A stretch of DNA of 64,000 nucleotides from Gammaproteobacteria bacterium UBA2675 (GCA_002354805.1 DEMH01000015.1:306858-370857); one strand, 5' to 3'; counted from the stretch's first letter, positions 27,965 through 37,819 are shown. Made by a program: numbers and translations. The notes: generated from the letters alone by a model not told the origin.

Positions 27965-28711
27965 ATGAGCATTTCAGGAAAAGTTGCACTGGTCACTGGA
28001 GCCAGCCGCGGAATTGGTCGTGCCATTGCGGCAGAGCTGGGCGCCCAGGGAGTCATCGTGGCTGGTACTGCAACCACCGAGAACGGCGCTCAGGCAATTA
28101 CGGAATTTTTTGCCGAAAATGGCATCAAAGGCAAAGGATTTTGCCTCGACGTATCGTCAATGGAAGCAGTAGACAATGTCATGCAGGCCATCAGTAATGA
28201 GCTGGGTGAGCCACCTCTGATTCTCGTCAACAACGCGGGGATCACGCGTGACAATCTGTTGATGCGCATGAAAGAGGATGAGTGGGACAGTGTTATCAAC
28301 ACCAACCTCAACTCACTCTATCGCGTGTGTCGGTCCGCGCTTAAAGCCATGACCAAGGCCCGTTGGGGAAGAATCATCAATATCAGCTCGGTGGTCGCTT
28401 CAAGCGGCAATCCCGGGCAGAGCAATTATGCTGCCAGCAAGGCAGCAGCAGAGGGGTTCACGCGCTCTCTGGCCCGTGAAATTGGTTCACGCGGCATTAC
28501 CGTGAATGCCATCGCTCCCGGATTTATCGATACCGATATGACGCGGGCGCTTAACGAAAAACAGATTGAAACGCTGCTGGCCCAGATTCCGTTGGCCCGT
28601 TTCGGCAAACCAGAGGAAATAGCTTCAGTTGCCGGTTTCCTGGCTTCCGATGCCGGCGCCTACATCACAGGTGAAACCATTCAGGTCAATGGTGGTATGT
28701 ACATGGCCTGA
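27965..28711 (+). CDS. fabG: 3-oxoacyl-ACP reductase
   Basis: NADPH-dependent reduction of 3-oxoacyl-ACP. ATG 27965 is chosen: AAGGAG at 27950-27955 is spaced 9 bases from it, and MSISGKVALVTGASRGIGRA matches the family N-terminus; 27959 and 27944 are in frame but worse placed. The 248 residues contain the TGASRGIG nucleotide loop, NNAG, and the catalytic Ser142, Tyr155 and Lys159. Confidence 0.96.
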   Translation: MSISGKVALVTGASRGIGRAIAAELGAQGVIVAGTATTENGAQAITEFFAENGIKGKGFCLDVSSMEAVDNVMQAISNELGEPPLILVNNAGITRDNLLMRMKEDEWDSVINTNLNSLYRVCRSALKAMTKARWGRIINISSVVASSGNPGQSNYAASKAAAEGFTRSLAREIGSRGITVNAIAPGFIDTDMTRALNEKQIETLLAQIPLARFGKPEEIASVAGFLASDAGAYITGETIQVNGGMYMA

Positions 28712-28944
28712 ACCAACACTGACGAGGGTTCGATTATACGATAAGCAATTAGTGAAAAAGAAATAATAAGATGCTGAAATTTATGAAAAATAATTTGAAG
28801 CATTCAATTATTTTCGAGTTTGAGATTACAAGCGCATTAAAATAGATGTAAACTTGCGATTCGGATTATGTCAGTTGGTCAAATAATAACCAATTTAATC
28901 GGAATGCATGACAAACCTTAAGGTAATAGGAGCTAATAAGAGTT

Positions 28945-29178
28945 ATGAGCAGCATTGAAGAACGCGTGAAAAAAATTGTCTGCGAGCAGCTTGGCGTGAA
29001 AGAAGAAGATGTCAAAGCCTCCTCTTCTTTTGTTGAAGATCTGGGCGCCGATTCTTTGGACACCGTGGAATTGGTTATGGCTCTCGAAGAAGAGTTTGAG
29101 ACTGAAATTCCGGACGAAGAAGCCGAGAAGATCACAACTGTCCAGCTGGCAATCGACTACATCAACCAGCACCTGTAA
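28945..29178 (+). CDS. acpP: Acyl carrier protein
   Basis: Carries growing acyl chains on a phosphopantetheine arm. The 77 acidic residues contain DSLDTVEL with Ser37 as the attachment site. It is preceded by a 233-bp AT-rich intergenic stretch, unlike the tight spacing of the flanking genes, so it most likely has its own strong promoter. It is followed by a terminator-like hairpin before fabF, which would let ACP be made in excess. Confidence 0.98.
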   Translation: MSSIEERVKKIVCEQLGVKEEDVKASSSFVEDLGADSLDTVELVMALEEEFETEIPDEEAEKITTVQLAIDYINQHL

Positions 29179-29210
29179 TAGCATTCCGCATATCGGATTG
29201 ACTCTAATAG

Positions 29211-29249
29211 AAGCTACTCCGGGGACAGACTTGGAGTAGCTTTTGTTTA
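29211..29249 (+). terminator. Terminator or attenuator between acpP and fabF
   Basis: AAGCTACTCC and GGAGTAGCTT form a 10-bp perfect stem around a 12-base loop, followed by TTGTTTATT. It probably ends most acpP transcripts while allowing some read-through into fabF. Confidence 0.7.
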
Positions 29250-29268
29250 TTACGTGGAGAACTACGCT

Positions 29269-30516
29269 TTGAACGGCAGACGAGTAGTAGTTACCGGCCT
29301 GGGTATGGTCACGCCACTTGGCAACGATGTGACAAGCACCTGGGATGGACTTAAAGCAGGGAACAGCGGCATCAACCTGATCGAGCATTTTGACGTGTCT
29401 GCATTCAGTACACGTTTCGGTGGTTCGATCAAAGCATTTGACAGCGAACCCTATATTGCTCCCAAAGACGCCAAACGCATGGATGTCTTTCTGGTCTACG
29501 GCGTCAGCGCCGGCGTCCAGGCGATGCGCGATGCCGGTCTGGACGGCGACGAGGCAGCATTCGATCCTGCCAGATTTGGTGCGGCGATTGGCTCGGGCAT
29601 TGGTGGCATCAGTGCTATCGAAGATACCGCTGAACTGATTCGCAACTCAGGCCCCCGCAAGGTTTCCCCATTTTTTGTACCGGGCTCGATCATCAACATG
29701 ATCGGCGGCTCGCTGTCCATACGTTACAACCTGCAGGGACCCAATATTGCAATAACCACCGCCTGTACAACCGGCACACACAATATTGGTCTCGCCGCCC
29801 AGATGATTGCTCTTGGTCAGGCTGATCTCATGTTGGCTGGCGGTGCAGAGATGGCAACATCACCAGTGGGTCTGGGCGGTTTCTGTGCCGCACGTGCGCT
29901 TTCGACCCGCAATGACGACCCTCAGGCCGCAAGCCGCCCCTGGGACAAATCACGCGACGGCTTTGTGCTGAGCGATGGTGCCGGCATTATGGTTCTTGAA
30001 GAATACGAACATGCGGTGAAACGCGGTGCAAAAATATACGCCGAGCTGACCGGGTTTGGCATGAGCGCCGACGCTTTCCACATGACCTCACCTTCAGAGA
30101 ACGGACGTGGCGCGGCGACCTGCATGCAGAATGCCTTGAACAGTGCCGGACTTGACGCCAGCGACATTGATTACATCAATGCACACGGCACGTCCACGCT
30201 GGCTGGCGACATTGCAGAAACCCAGGCTATCAAGACTGTATTTGGTGGGCATGCCAGCAAACTGTCAGTCAGCTCCAGCAAATCCATGATTGGTCACCTG
30301 CTGGGTGCGGCCGGTGCGGTCGAAGCCATCATCAGTGTGCTGTCGCTGCATGATCAGGTCGTTACACCGACAATCAATCTTGATGAACCGGATGAAGGCT
30401 GCGATCTGGACTACGTGCCAAATACAGCACGAGATGCCGCGTTACGGGCCGTACTGACCAACTCCTTCGGATTTGGTGGCACAAACGGTTCACTGATTTT
30501 CACCAAAGCACCTTGA
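29269..30516 (+). CDS. fabF: 3-oxoacyl-ACP synthase II
   Basis: Condensing enzyme of fatty-acid elongation. The TTG at 29269 is preferred: GGAGA lies 8-9 bases before it and the translation MNGRRVVVTGLGMVTPLG matches FabF starts; GTG 29254 would add five residues and overlap the ribosome site. The 415 residues have the catalytic Cys166 (TTACTTGT) and the histidines in NAHGTST and MIGHLLGAAG. Confidence 0.95.
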   Translation: MNGRRVVVTGLGMVTPLGNDVTSTWDGLKAGNSGINLIEHFDVSAFSTRFGGSIKAFDSEPYIAPKDAKRMDVFLVYGVSAGVQAMRDAGLDGDEAAFDPARFGAAIGSGIGGISAIEDTAELIRNSGPRKVSPFFVPGSIINMIGGSLSIRYNLQGPNIAITTACTTGTHNIGLAAQMIALGQADLMLAGGAEMATSPVGLGGFCAARALSTRNDDPQAASRPWDKSRDGFVLSDGAGIMVLEEYEHAVKRGAKIYAELTGFGMSADAFHMTSPSENGRGAATCMQNALNSAGLDASDIDYINAHGTSTLAGDIAETQAIKTVFGGHASKLSVSSSKSMIGHLLGAAGAVEAIISVLSLHDQVVTPTINLDEPDEGCDLDYVPNTARDAALRAVLTNSFGFGGTNGSLIFTKAP

Positions 30517-30538
30517 GTCCGTCACCGAGGCGGATGTC

Positions 30539-31396
30539 ATGCAGATGCCGACACAGCTTACTCAGGTAGACGGCATGATGACTGACCAGTTGCCGACATC
30601 AGACCGCGGTCTGATGTACGGCGATGGCCTGTTCGAAACCATGCGCCTGCAGGCAGGACAGTATTCTCACCTCGAGCAACACCTGCAACGACTGCTTGCT
30701 GGCTGCAGGCAACTCTCCATTCCGGTATCGCCTGAAACTATCGAAAGCCAGCTGCAGAGTTTTCTGACTAAGCTGCAGCATCAGGCTCTGGATAACGCCG
30801 TAATCAAATTGATCATTACTCGCGGCAGTGGTGGCCGTGGATACCAGCCACCAGCCGACGAGAAGCCCCGCATCATTCTGCAATCGCATCCCTTGCCCGC
30901 CAGGCTGTCCCATTACCAGCAACACGGAATCACCTGCATCACGGCCAGGCAGACGGTTGCCAGTCCCGCCGTTCTGCCCGGTGTAAAGCACCTTAATCGT
31001 CTGGAGCAGGTGCTTGCCAGTATTGAGCTGCAGCAGGCATCACAAAGGCATGAGGACATACAGGAAGCATTGATGGTGGATACCGCCGGCAGGCTGCTGG
31101 AAGGTACCCGAAGCAATGTCTTTCTGGCCAGAGAGGACAGCCTGTTTACGCCCTCTATCGCTGAGGCGGGCATCGCAGGAATCATGCGCCAGTTGGTGCT
31201 GGCGCTGGCAGAGCAGCGCGGCTGGTCATTGGTCGTGGGGCAGCTGCCAGTTACGCAAATACAGGATTTTCAGGAAATGTTTGTCTGTAACTCCATCATC
31301 GGCATATGGCCGGTGAACTGTGTCTCAGTTGCCGGGCAGGAGATCCTGTTTCCTCAGCACCGTTTTGCCAGAGAAATTCAGCAAGTTCTGGCATAA
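30539..31396 (+). CDS. pabC: Aminodeoxychorismate lyase
   Basis: PLP enzyme that converts 4-amino-4-deoxychorismate to p-aminobenzoate for folate. 285 residues of the class IV aminotransferase fold: DRGLMYGDGLFETMR near the start, the PLP lysine in PGVKHLNRLEQVLA, and LLEGTRSNVFL. Its place between fabF and mltG is the common order in gammaproteobacteria and supports PabC over related D-amino-acid or branched-chain aminotransferases. Confidence 0.94.
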   Translation: MQMPTQLTQVDGMMTDQLPTSDRGLMYGDGLFETMRLQAGQYSHLEQHLQRLLAGCRQLSIPVSPETIESQLQSFLTKLQHQALDNAVIKLIITRGSGGRGYQPPADEKPRIILQSHPLPARLSHYQQHGITCITARQTVASPAVLPGVKHLNRLEQVLASIELQQASQRHEDIQEALMVDTAGRLLEGTRSNVFLAREDSLFTPSIAEAGIAGIMRQLVLALAEQRGWSLVVGQLPVTQIQDFQEMFVCNSIIGIWPVNCVSVAGQEILFPQHRFAREIQQVLA

Positions 31397-31403
31397 TGCC
31401 GCC

Positions 31404-32435
31404 ATGCTTTCCCTTTCCCGGCTTATCAAGTTCTTCTGCGTCATGGCGGCACTGTGCATCGGTGCGGCATTGCTTGGCTGGTTGAACCTCAACCGCTATC
31501 TTGAATCACCGATAGGAGAGGGCAACTCTTCCGCTGAAAGCATTGTGATCGACATCCCGGCGGGATTTGGGGTCAATCAGGTGGCCTCACTGTTAAATCG
31601 CGAGGCGGGCCTCAAGTGGCCACGTATATTCGCGGCCTGGACTCGTGCGCAGGGCCAGGATCGTTCTATCCGCAGTGGTGAGTTTGCAATAGAGCCCTCG
31701 ATGACACCGCCAGAGGTTCTTGCCCTGCTGGTATCAGGACGTAATGTGCAATACCCGGTCACACTGGTTGAGGGGTGGACCATCGATCAGGCCCTGAGTC
31801 AGTTGTGGGCCATTGACACGATTTCCAGCACGCTTCAAGGCCTGACGCACGAGGAGATACTGGCACAACTGCAGTCTCCCTATCCCGCCCTGGAAGGCAG
31901 CATATTTCCTGACACCTATTTCCACACACGTGGCACGACCGATATTGATATTCTGCGACGCGCCAATCAGCGACTGCAGCAGACAATGGATGAGCTCTGG
32001 CCAGCGCGGGATGCGGCGCTGCCATACGAGACCCCGTGGGAAGCACTGATCATGGCCTCAATCATCGAGCGCGAGTCAGGGTACAATGCCGAAAAGAATG
32101 CAATCGCAGGCGTCTTTGTGCGCCGCCTGCAGCGAGGCATGCGCCTGCAATCGGACCCAACGGTAATTTACGGGATGGGCGCCGAGTATCAGGGAGATAT
32201 CAGGCGCCGCGATCTTGCAACGACCACGCCCTGGAACACATACCGGATTAACGGGCTTCCGCCGACACCGATTGCCCTCAGCGGTCGGGCGTCGATTGAG
32301 GCAAGTCTGCACCCGGCCGAAGGAACGGCACTGTATTTCGTTTCCAGAGGCGATGGCAGTCATCAGTTTTCCGACACACTGGAAGAGCACAACGCTGCTG
32401 TGCGTCAATACATTCTCAACCGCACGAGTGACTAG
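31404..32435 (+). CDS. mltG: Endolytic murein transglycosylase MltG
   Basis: Inner-membrane enzyme that cleaves nascent glycan strands and sets their length. The ATG at 31404, 7 bases after pabC, gives 343 residues with one N-terminal membrane helix (about 8-30), a LysM-like region and the YceG catalytic domain. The presumed catalytic glutamate is in MASIIERESGYNAEK, and NPYTTY-like residues appear as TTPWNTYRINGLPPTPI. An in-frame ATG at 31320 lies inside pabC and is not used. Confidence 0.95.
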   Translation: MLSLSRLIKFFCVMAALCIGAALLGWLNLNRYLESPIGEGNSSAESIVIDIPAGFGVNQVASLLNREAGLKWPRIFAAWTRAQGQDRSIRSGEFAIEPSMTPPEVLALLVSGRNVQYPVTLVEGWTIDQALSQLWAIDTISSTLQGLTHEEILAQLQSPYPALEGSIFPDTYFHTRGTTDIDILRRANQRLQQTMDELWPARDAALPYETPWEALIMASIIERESGYNAEKNAIAGVFVRRLQRGMRLQSDPTVIYGMGAEYQGDIRRRDLATTTPWNTYRINGLPPTPIALSGRASIEASLHPAEGTALYFVSRGDGSHQFSDTLEEHNAAVRQYILNRTSD

Positions 32436-32462
32436 ATAATGATGGATGAGTCAGGGAAGGGG

Positions 32463-33110
32463 ATGGGTAAATTCATCACCGTAGAAGGCATTGAAGGCGT
32501 CGGCAAAACAACCAACCTCGCCTGGCTGGTGGAGTGCCTGGAGGCAGCCAGGATCGACTACATCCAGACCCGCGAGCCCGGCGGAACGGCGCTGGCCGAG
32601 CAGATTCGCGAACTGTTACTGACGCCCCGTGAAGAAAACATGCACGCGCTGACCGAATTATTGCTGGTCTTTGCGGCTCGCGCGCAACATCTTGAGCAGC
32701 GCATCAAACCGGCCCTGCAGCGCGGCCAGTGGGTGGTCTGTGATCGATTCACGGACGCCACCTATGCCTATCAGGGCGGCGGTCGCAATCTCGACAAACA
32801 GGCTATCGCCACGCTGGAGACACTCGTCCAGGGTAGCCTGCGACCAGATCTTGTTCTGTTGCTGGATATTGAACCGGCAGTTGGCCTGGCCCGCGCCCGC
32901 AAACGCGGTGAACCTGACCGGTTTGAACAGGAAGCCATCAGTTTCTTTGCCGCTGTCCGTGACGAGTACCTGCGGCGAGCTGCGGCTGACCCCTCAAGAT
33001 ACCTGATTATTGATGCCGGGCAGGAGCTGGCTGATGTTCAGGCATGTCTCAAACGGGAGCTGTCGAAATTCATCCTCAAGGCCCGAGAGCCGGATACGCA
33101 GATCCCATGA
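32463..33110 (+). CDS. tmk: Thymidylate kinase
   Basis: Phosphorylates dTMP to dTDP. The P-loop is EGIEGVGKTT, followed by TREPGGT, and the DRFTDATYAYQGGGR substrate loop. Start 32463 (MGKFITVEGIEG) gives 215 residues, the usual length, and lies behind AGGGAAGGGG; ATG 32439 in the same frame would add eight residues and cannot be excluded. Its TGA overlaps the holB ATG. Confidence 0.96.
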   Translation: MGKFITVEGIEGVGKTTNLAWLVECLEAARIDYIQTREPGGTALAEQIRELLLTPREENMHALTELLLVFAARAQHLEQRIKPALQRGQWVVCDRFTDATYAYQGGGRNLDKQAIATLETLVQGSLRPDLVLLLDIEPAVGLARARKRGEPDRFEQEAISFFAAVRDEYLRRAAADPSRYLIIDAGQELADVQACLKRELSKFILKAREPDTQIP

Positions 33111-34111
33111 GCGATCTGACACACCAACAATCGGGCAACCCGGTAGCTGCTGTCGGCAGCTATTATCCGTGGCATCACTCTGCCTGGCAGCAGATTGTCA
33201 GCCAGCAGCGTCGCGACCGTCTGGCTCATGCCTATCTGTTCACAGGATTGCCCGACACTGGTCGTCATCAGTTCGTTCTTGGCGTAGCTCATTACGTATT
33301 GTGTGAGGCTGATAAAACCACCTACAGCAAAGCCTGCGGTCAGTGCCGGCAATGTCTGCTGTTCGCCAAGGGTTATCATCCAGATGTCCTGCAGGTAAAG
33401 CCGGAAGAGGGCAGTCGCGCCATCAAAATTGACCAGGTTCGCCAGATTGCCGATCACGTGCAGCAAACCAGTAATCAGGCAAGTGCCACCAAAGTCATTA
33501 TTATCCAGCCGGCCGAGGCACTCGGCACGGCTGCGGCAAACTCACTGCTCAAAAGCCTTGAAGAACCGCCCGGTAAGGCTTTGTTTTTATTGATAGCAGA
33601 TAGTGGTGATCGCCTGCTTGCGACCATTCGAAGTCGTTGTCAGAACGTCGCTCTGCCTTCCCCTGCGTTCTCTGACACACAAGCCTGGCTTGCCACGATG
33701 TCCGCTGCTGACAGCGAGACTCTCGCATCGGCGGCCGCACTGGCTCCGCAGCAGCCATTTGCTGCCTTGCGGATGCTGGAAGAGGGTGTGCCGGCCTGGC
33801 GCGAGATTCTTACTGATAAACTGGCAGCGCTCAGACATGGAGAGGAATCCGTGACCGAGGTCGCGCGATTCTGTGAGAAACAGCCAGTCGCCCATGCTAT
33901 AAACCTGATGACCGAACTGTGTACTCAGCAAGTGCGCTCGCTTGCTGTTGAGCCGCAAGGCCGGACATCTGCGCAGATCAAGCAACTGCTCAAACTGCAG
34001 CGTGAAATTTACAGAGTTTCAGCTCAGCAGGAATCCACCAGCAATCCAAATTTGTTGATGAGCCTGGAGTATCTGTTGAGTCAATGGCAAGAGCTGTCAC
34101 CTGGTCGCTAA
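33107..34111 (+). CDS. holB: DNA polymerase III delta' subunit
   Basis: Clamp-loader subunit of the replicase. From ATG 33107 (overlapping the tmk stop as ATGA) it encodes 334 residues. AAA+ features are AHAYLFTGLPDTGR in the P-loop position (non-hydrolysing, as expected for delta'), a zinc module CGQCRQC, LLKSLEEPP, and TIRSRCQ at sensor 1. The pabC-mltG-tmk-holB-pilZ order supports the call. Confidence 0.95.
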   Translation: MSDLTHQQSGNPVAAVGSYYPWHHSAWQQIVSQQRRDRLAHAYLFTGLPDTGRHQFVLGVAHYVLCEADKTTYSKACGQCRQCLLFAKGYHPDVLQVKPEEGSRAIKIDQVRQIADHVQQTSNQASATKVIIIQPAEALGTAAANSLLKSLEEPPGKALFLLIADSGDRLLATIRSRCQNVALPSPAFSDTQAWLATMSAADSETLASAAALAPQQPFAALRMLEEGVPAWREILTDKLAALRHGEESVTEVARFCEKQPVAHAINLMTELCTQQVRSLAVEPQGRTSAQIKQLLKLQREIYRVSAQQESTSNPNLLMSLEYLLSQWQELSPGR

Positions 34112-34172
34112 TTGCGTCCGACTAAGCTGACGGATCCAGGCATACAGCCTGCATGGAAGACAATAATGACGC

Positions 34173-34556
34173 ATGGAGAATGGACTCTTGCAAACACTAC
34201 CCGCCACGCCGGCTTATAAGCCACCGCGCCTTTTGAAGATCCACTTTGACGATCCGGCCACACTAGCCGCCTGCTACTTGCCGTTTCTCAAGCAGGGTGG
34301 CCTGTTTGTACCGGGTGACTATGAAGAACTCAGCAGCGATGCAGTGATGCTGCTGTTGCGACTGCCGGGCGAATCCCAGGCCGAAATGCTGCGCCTTGAC
34401 GTTGTCTGCAGTACACCGCAGGGTATGCCGGGCAAACAGCCAGCCGGAATAGGGCTGGGCTTCAACGCCGAGACGGCCAGGGTGGCCGCACGAGTTCGGG
34501 AGATAATTTCGCCATTCAGCGCAGCCCAGGGCAGCGCTTTCCTGGAATCGTGGTAA
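34173..34556 (+). CDS. pilZ: Type IV pilus assembly protein PilZ
   Basis: PilZ-domain protein required for type IV pilus formation in Pseudomonas and Xanthomonas; this orthologue class usually lacks the c-di-GMP binding residues, and the RxxxR and D/NxSxxG motifs are indeed not visible here. 127 residues with GGLFVPGDYEE and GIGLGFNAETA. Positioned after holB as in related genomes. A TTG a few codons downstream with GGAG in front is an alternative start. Confidence 0.88.
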   Translation: MENGLLQTLPATPAYKPPRLLKIHFDDPATLAACYLPFLKQGGLFVPGDYEELSSDAVMLLLRLPGESQAEMLRLDVVCSTPQGMPGKQPAGIGLGFNAETARVAARVREIISPFSAAQGSAFLESW

Positions 34557-34660
34557 ACTGTCATCAGGACTTAGCTTTCTCGAATTCACGAAGCGGTATT
34601 CGGTTCCGGCGGCCCAGGCCAAAGACCTGAACCTGACCTCTACTCTCAGGAGAATACGCC

Positions 34661-35188
34661 ATGCCATTGAAGTCAATGATAAAATTTGCAGGCCTGTGTA
34701 TGCTGACATGGCTTGTCAGCTGTTCACCAGACAATAACCCTCGCGTTGCCAGCGCAGCCGAGCAGCCCATTGCACTCGAGGTCTACAAAAGCCCGACCTG
34801 TGGATGTTGCGGTATGTGGGTAGATCACGCCTCAGCGCGGGGTTTCGAGTTCACTGTCCAGCACCTTGATAATGAGGAACTGACGCTTGAGAAACTGCGC
34901 CGCGGCATCGGCCTGCGCTATCACTCCTGCCATACCGCTGTTGCTGAGGACGGATCTGTTTTCGAGGGCCATGTCCCTGCCTATCTGATCCATCAGTTCC
35001 TGGCAGACAAGCCGGAAAACGCAATTGGTCTGGCAGTACCTGGCATGCCAATCGGTAGCCCGGGAATGGAAGTAGGCGACCGTTTTCAGCCTTACGACGT
35101 CTATCAGCTTAACGCCGATGGCACTGCTGAGGTCTATACTCATGTTGGAGACTTCGAGTCCCAGTATCAGACGGCGTCAGTAGAATAA
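34661..35188 (+). CDS. DUF411 family metal-binding lipoprotein
   Basis: 175-residue exported protein. The N-terminus is a lipoprotein signal (hydrophobic core, lipobox LVSC with Cys21). A thioredoxin-like DUF411 domain follows with the cysteine cluster PTCGCCGMW and later HSCHT, residues thought to bind metals, copper in several described relatives. AGGAG (34648-34652) precedes the ATG. No other metal gene adjoins it directly, but a copper-oxidase operon lies 3.6 kb downstream. Convergent with, and overlapping by 12 bp, the oxidoreductase gene. Confidence 0.85.
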   Translation: MPLKSMIKFAGLCMLTWLVSCSPDNNPRVASAAEQPIALEVYKSPTCGCCGMWVDHASARGFEFTVQHLDNEELTLEKLRRGIGLRYHSCHTAVAEDGSVFEGHVPAYLIHQFLADKPENAIGLAVPGMPIGSPGMEVGDRFQPYDVYQLNADGTAEVYTHVGDFESQYQTASVE

Positions 35189-36352
35189 CTCAAGTTGCGA
35201 GACGCGCTCCGCGAGGTGTTTCGCGAGCGCGAGGCTGGCCGTCAGCCCCGGCGATTCAATCCCCAGCAAATGGATCGCCGCGCAACCCTCAGTTTTCTGC
35301 TCAACAATCTGGAAATCCTGGAAACCACTACCTGTGATGCGAGTGCGAATACCAGCATAGTCTGGCACCAGACGTGATTCATCCAGCGCCGGGAAATAAC
35401 GTCGGATCTGTGCCGCGAACAATTCGCGCCGCGACGCATTCACGCTCAAATCCAGCTTCTCTTCATTGTTAGTGTCGGGCGGCAGTTGCTCCACATCGGG
35501 CCCAAACCGGCAATTTCCGGCCATGTCCAATGTGGCGTGAATTCCCAGACCATTGCCCGTTGGGTCAGGCACCGGGTAGATCAGATGACTGAACGGCGAG
35601 CGCCCCTGATAGCTAAAATAATTCCCTTTTACCCATTTGATAGATGGCAGTGCCTGGCTTGTTGCGACACCGGACTGATGCAGGCGCTCAGCGATGGCAA
35701 GGGCACCCAGTCCGGCGCAATTGACCAGCAAGCGGCAGGAAACCTGTGACGTTTCCGCACTGGCGCGATGCCAGTTACTTATCAATTCAAGCTCCAGCCC
35801 TTTGCCACTGTCCCGGGGTCTGACAGCGCCGAGTCGGGTAGCCAGCGCCAACATGACCCCATTTGCCTGCGCCTGATCCAGTAGCGATTGCATGTATTCA
35901 TGGCTATCGATGATGCCTGTACTGGGGGACCACAGACCTGCGTCAGCCCTTACGGCGGGCTCGCGACTGGCGACCTGGGAAGCATTCAGGCTCTGCAGAT
36001 TCACAACCCCGCTGGCAAGAGCGTTTTCTGCAATTCTGTTTAGAGCTTCTTCCTCACCTGACTGCACCACAATCAGTTTGCCGATCTGACGGACCGGAAT
36101 CTGGTACTGTCTGCAGTAGTCGTAAAGCAGGTCCCGACCGGCGACACAAAAGCGCGTTTTCAGGCTGTCGGGCGAATAATAAATCCCTGCGTGTATCACT
36201 TCACTGTTGCGACTACTGGTGCCCTGACCAACGCTGTCAGCCTGTTCAATCAGGGCAATGCTGGTATCGGGCAATGACTGACTCAGCTGCCGCGCAATCG
36301 CCAGCCCGCAGACGCCAGCGCCTACAATGCAGATATCAACTTCGAAGTTCAA
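35177..36352 (-). CDS. FAD-dependent oxidoreductase, L-2-hydroxyglutarate oxidase-like
   Basis: A DAO-family flavoprotein of 391 residues. The N-terminal VDICIVGAGVCGLAIARQL binds FAD; SSRNSEVIHAGIYY and the C-terminal GIESPGLTASLALAKHLA are typical of LhgO/YgaF relatives. The substrate is inferred only: L-2-hydroxyglutarate or a similar 2-hydroxy or amino acid. The TTG start at 36352 is chosen because AGGAA precedes it and the FAD motif starts six residues later; the open frame continues to 36631 but would run into the divergent gor gene. Confidence 0.8.
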   Translation of the reverse strand: MNFEVDICIVGAGVCGLAIARQLSQSLPDTSIALIEQADSVGQGTSSRNSEVIHAGIYYSPDSLKTRFCVAGRDLLYDYCRQYQIPVRQIGKLIVVQSGEEEALNRIAENALASGVVNLQSLNASQVASREPAVRADAGLWSPSTGIIDSHEYMQSLLDQAQANGVMLALATRLGAVRPRDSGKGLELELISNWHRASAETSQVSCRLLVNCAGLGALAIAERLHQSGVATSQALPSIKWVKGNYFSYQGRSPFSHLIYPVPDPTGNGLGIHATLDMAGNCRFGPDVEQLPPDTNNEEKLDLSVNASRRELFAAQIRRYFPALDESRLVPDYAGIRTRITGSGFQDFQIVEQKTEGCAAIHLLGIESPGLTASLALAKHLAERVSQLELFY

Positions 36353-36454
36353 AAATTCCTGCCAGATGATACGTTTTGTATCTGAATAATATGAAAAAAA
36401 AAGCTCAGAGCATGTACAATGCCGTCTGTTTACCGCGGAATAGACTATAACGTT

Positions 36455-37819
36455 ATGCCTGGATTCGACTACGACTTTTTTGTGATTGGCGCCGGTTCCG
36501 GTGGCGTACGAGCTGCCAGAATTGCTGCAGGGCTTGGCGCCCGGACGGCAATCGCCGAAGCGCGCTTTATGGGAGGCACCTGCGTCAATGTTGGCTGCAT
36601 ACCAAAAAAGCTTTATGCCTACGCTGCACATTTTGCCGCCGACTTCCAGGAAAGTGCTGCCTTCGGTTGGCAGGAATTTAAAAACCCGGATTTCGACTGG
36701 TCATCTTTAAAATCGAATAAAGACAATGAAATTAAACGCTTGAATGGCATTTACGAGAATTTACTAAAAAATGCAGGTGTCACTCTATTTCGGGGTTTTG
36801 CCACTTTCGAAGCGGCAAACACCATTCGCATAGGCGAGCAGACCGTGACTGCGGAGCACATTCTGATTGCAACCGGTGGCCAACCCTGGATGCCAGACAT
36901 CGCGGGCATTGAACACGCAATCAATTCTGATGACTTTTTCGAACTCACCGAACAACCACGCAGCGTGGCGATAGTCGGCGGGGGATTCATCGCCACCGAG
37001 CTGGCCGGAATCTTCAAGGGACTGGGCAGCCATGTTCACCTGATCCATCGCGGCGAACAATTGCTGAGTGGCTTTGACCAGGATATACGCAGTTTTTACA
37101 CCAACTGCGCAAAGCGTGATTTTGATCTGCATCTGAATTCAGAAGTCAGACAGATAAGCAAAAACAAGGATGGCGCCTGCCTTGTTGGCCTTTCTGACGG
37201 CAGCGAAATTGAGGTTGAGAAAGTGCTGTTTGCCACCGGGCGGCGGCCAGCAACCTCCGGACTCGGTCTGGAGCGAGTAGGGGTGTCTACCGAAAAAAAT
37301 GGCTCCATCATCGTTGATAGCGTTTTCGAGAGCAGCGCCAAAGGTGTTTATGCCGTTGGCGACGTCATCAATCGTGTCAACCTGACACCTGTTGCACTGG
37401 GGCAGGGCCAGGTTCTGGCGCGCCGCCTTTTTGGCAGTTCAGTCACTGACTACGCCTGGGACAATATTCCGTCAGCAGTTTTCAGCGACCCACAAATCGC
37501 TACGGTCGGTTTAACCGAAGCGCAGGCACGCGCTGAATACCCAGAAATTGACATTTATCGCAGTCAGTTCAGGCCATTAAAATACACGCTGAGCCGCAAA
37601 GAAAAATACAGTATGATGAAGCTCATCGTAGACAGAAAAAGCGATCGTGTCCTCGGACTGCACATGGTCGGAGATGACGCAGCAGAAATCGTGCAGGGGA
37701 TGGCTGTGGCCATCAAGTGTGGCGCCACCAAGGCAGATTTTGATGCCACAGTTGGCATTCATCCCACTGCGGCAGAGGAATTTGTAACCATGCGGGAGCC
37801 TGTGGCCAGTAAACAATAA
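36455..37819 (+). CDS. gor: Glutathione-disulfide reductase
   Basis: NADPH-dependent reduction of glutathione disulfide. 454 residues from ATG 36455 (MPGFDYDFFVIGAGSGG), the usual length; ATG 36419 adds 12 unconserved residues. The redox pair is Cys43/Cys48 in GGTCVNVGCIPKK (the KK after P is typical of GR rather than lipoamide dehydrogenase). GGGFIATELAGIFKGLG binds NADPH and the C-terminal GIHPTAAEEFVTM carries the catalytic histidine. It shares one base with the next gene (TAATG). Confidence 0.93.
   Translation: MPGFDYDFFVIGAGSGGVRAARIAAGLGARTAIAEARFMGGTCVNVGCIPKKLYAYAAHFAADFQESAAFGWQEFKNPDFDWSSLKSNKDNEIKRLNGIYENLLKNAGVTLFRGFATFEAANTIRIGEQTVTAEHILIATGGQPWMPDIAGIEHAINSDDFFELTEQPRSVAIVGGGFIATELAGIFKGLGSHVHLIHRGEQLLSGFDQDIRSFYTNCAKRDFDLHLNSEVRQISKNKDGACLVGLSDGSEIEVEKVLFATGRRPATSGLGLERVGVSTEKNGSIIVDSVFESSAKGVYAVGDVINRVNLTPVALGQGQVLARRLFGSSVTDYAWDNIPSAVFSDPQIATVGLTEAQARAEYPEIDIYRSQFRPLKYTLSRKEKYSMMKLIVDRKSDRVLGLHMVGDDAAEIVQGMAVAIKCGATKADFDATVGIHPTAAEEFVTMREPVASKQ

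Noticed and set aside
36353..36631. N-terminal extension of the FAD oxidoreductase frame to 36631
   Set aside because: The extra residues do not resemble the family, overlap the divergent gor start, and a TTG with an AGGA ribosome site stands just before the FAD motif.
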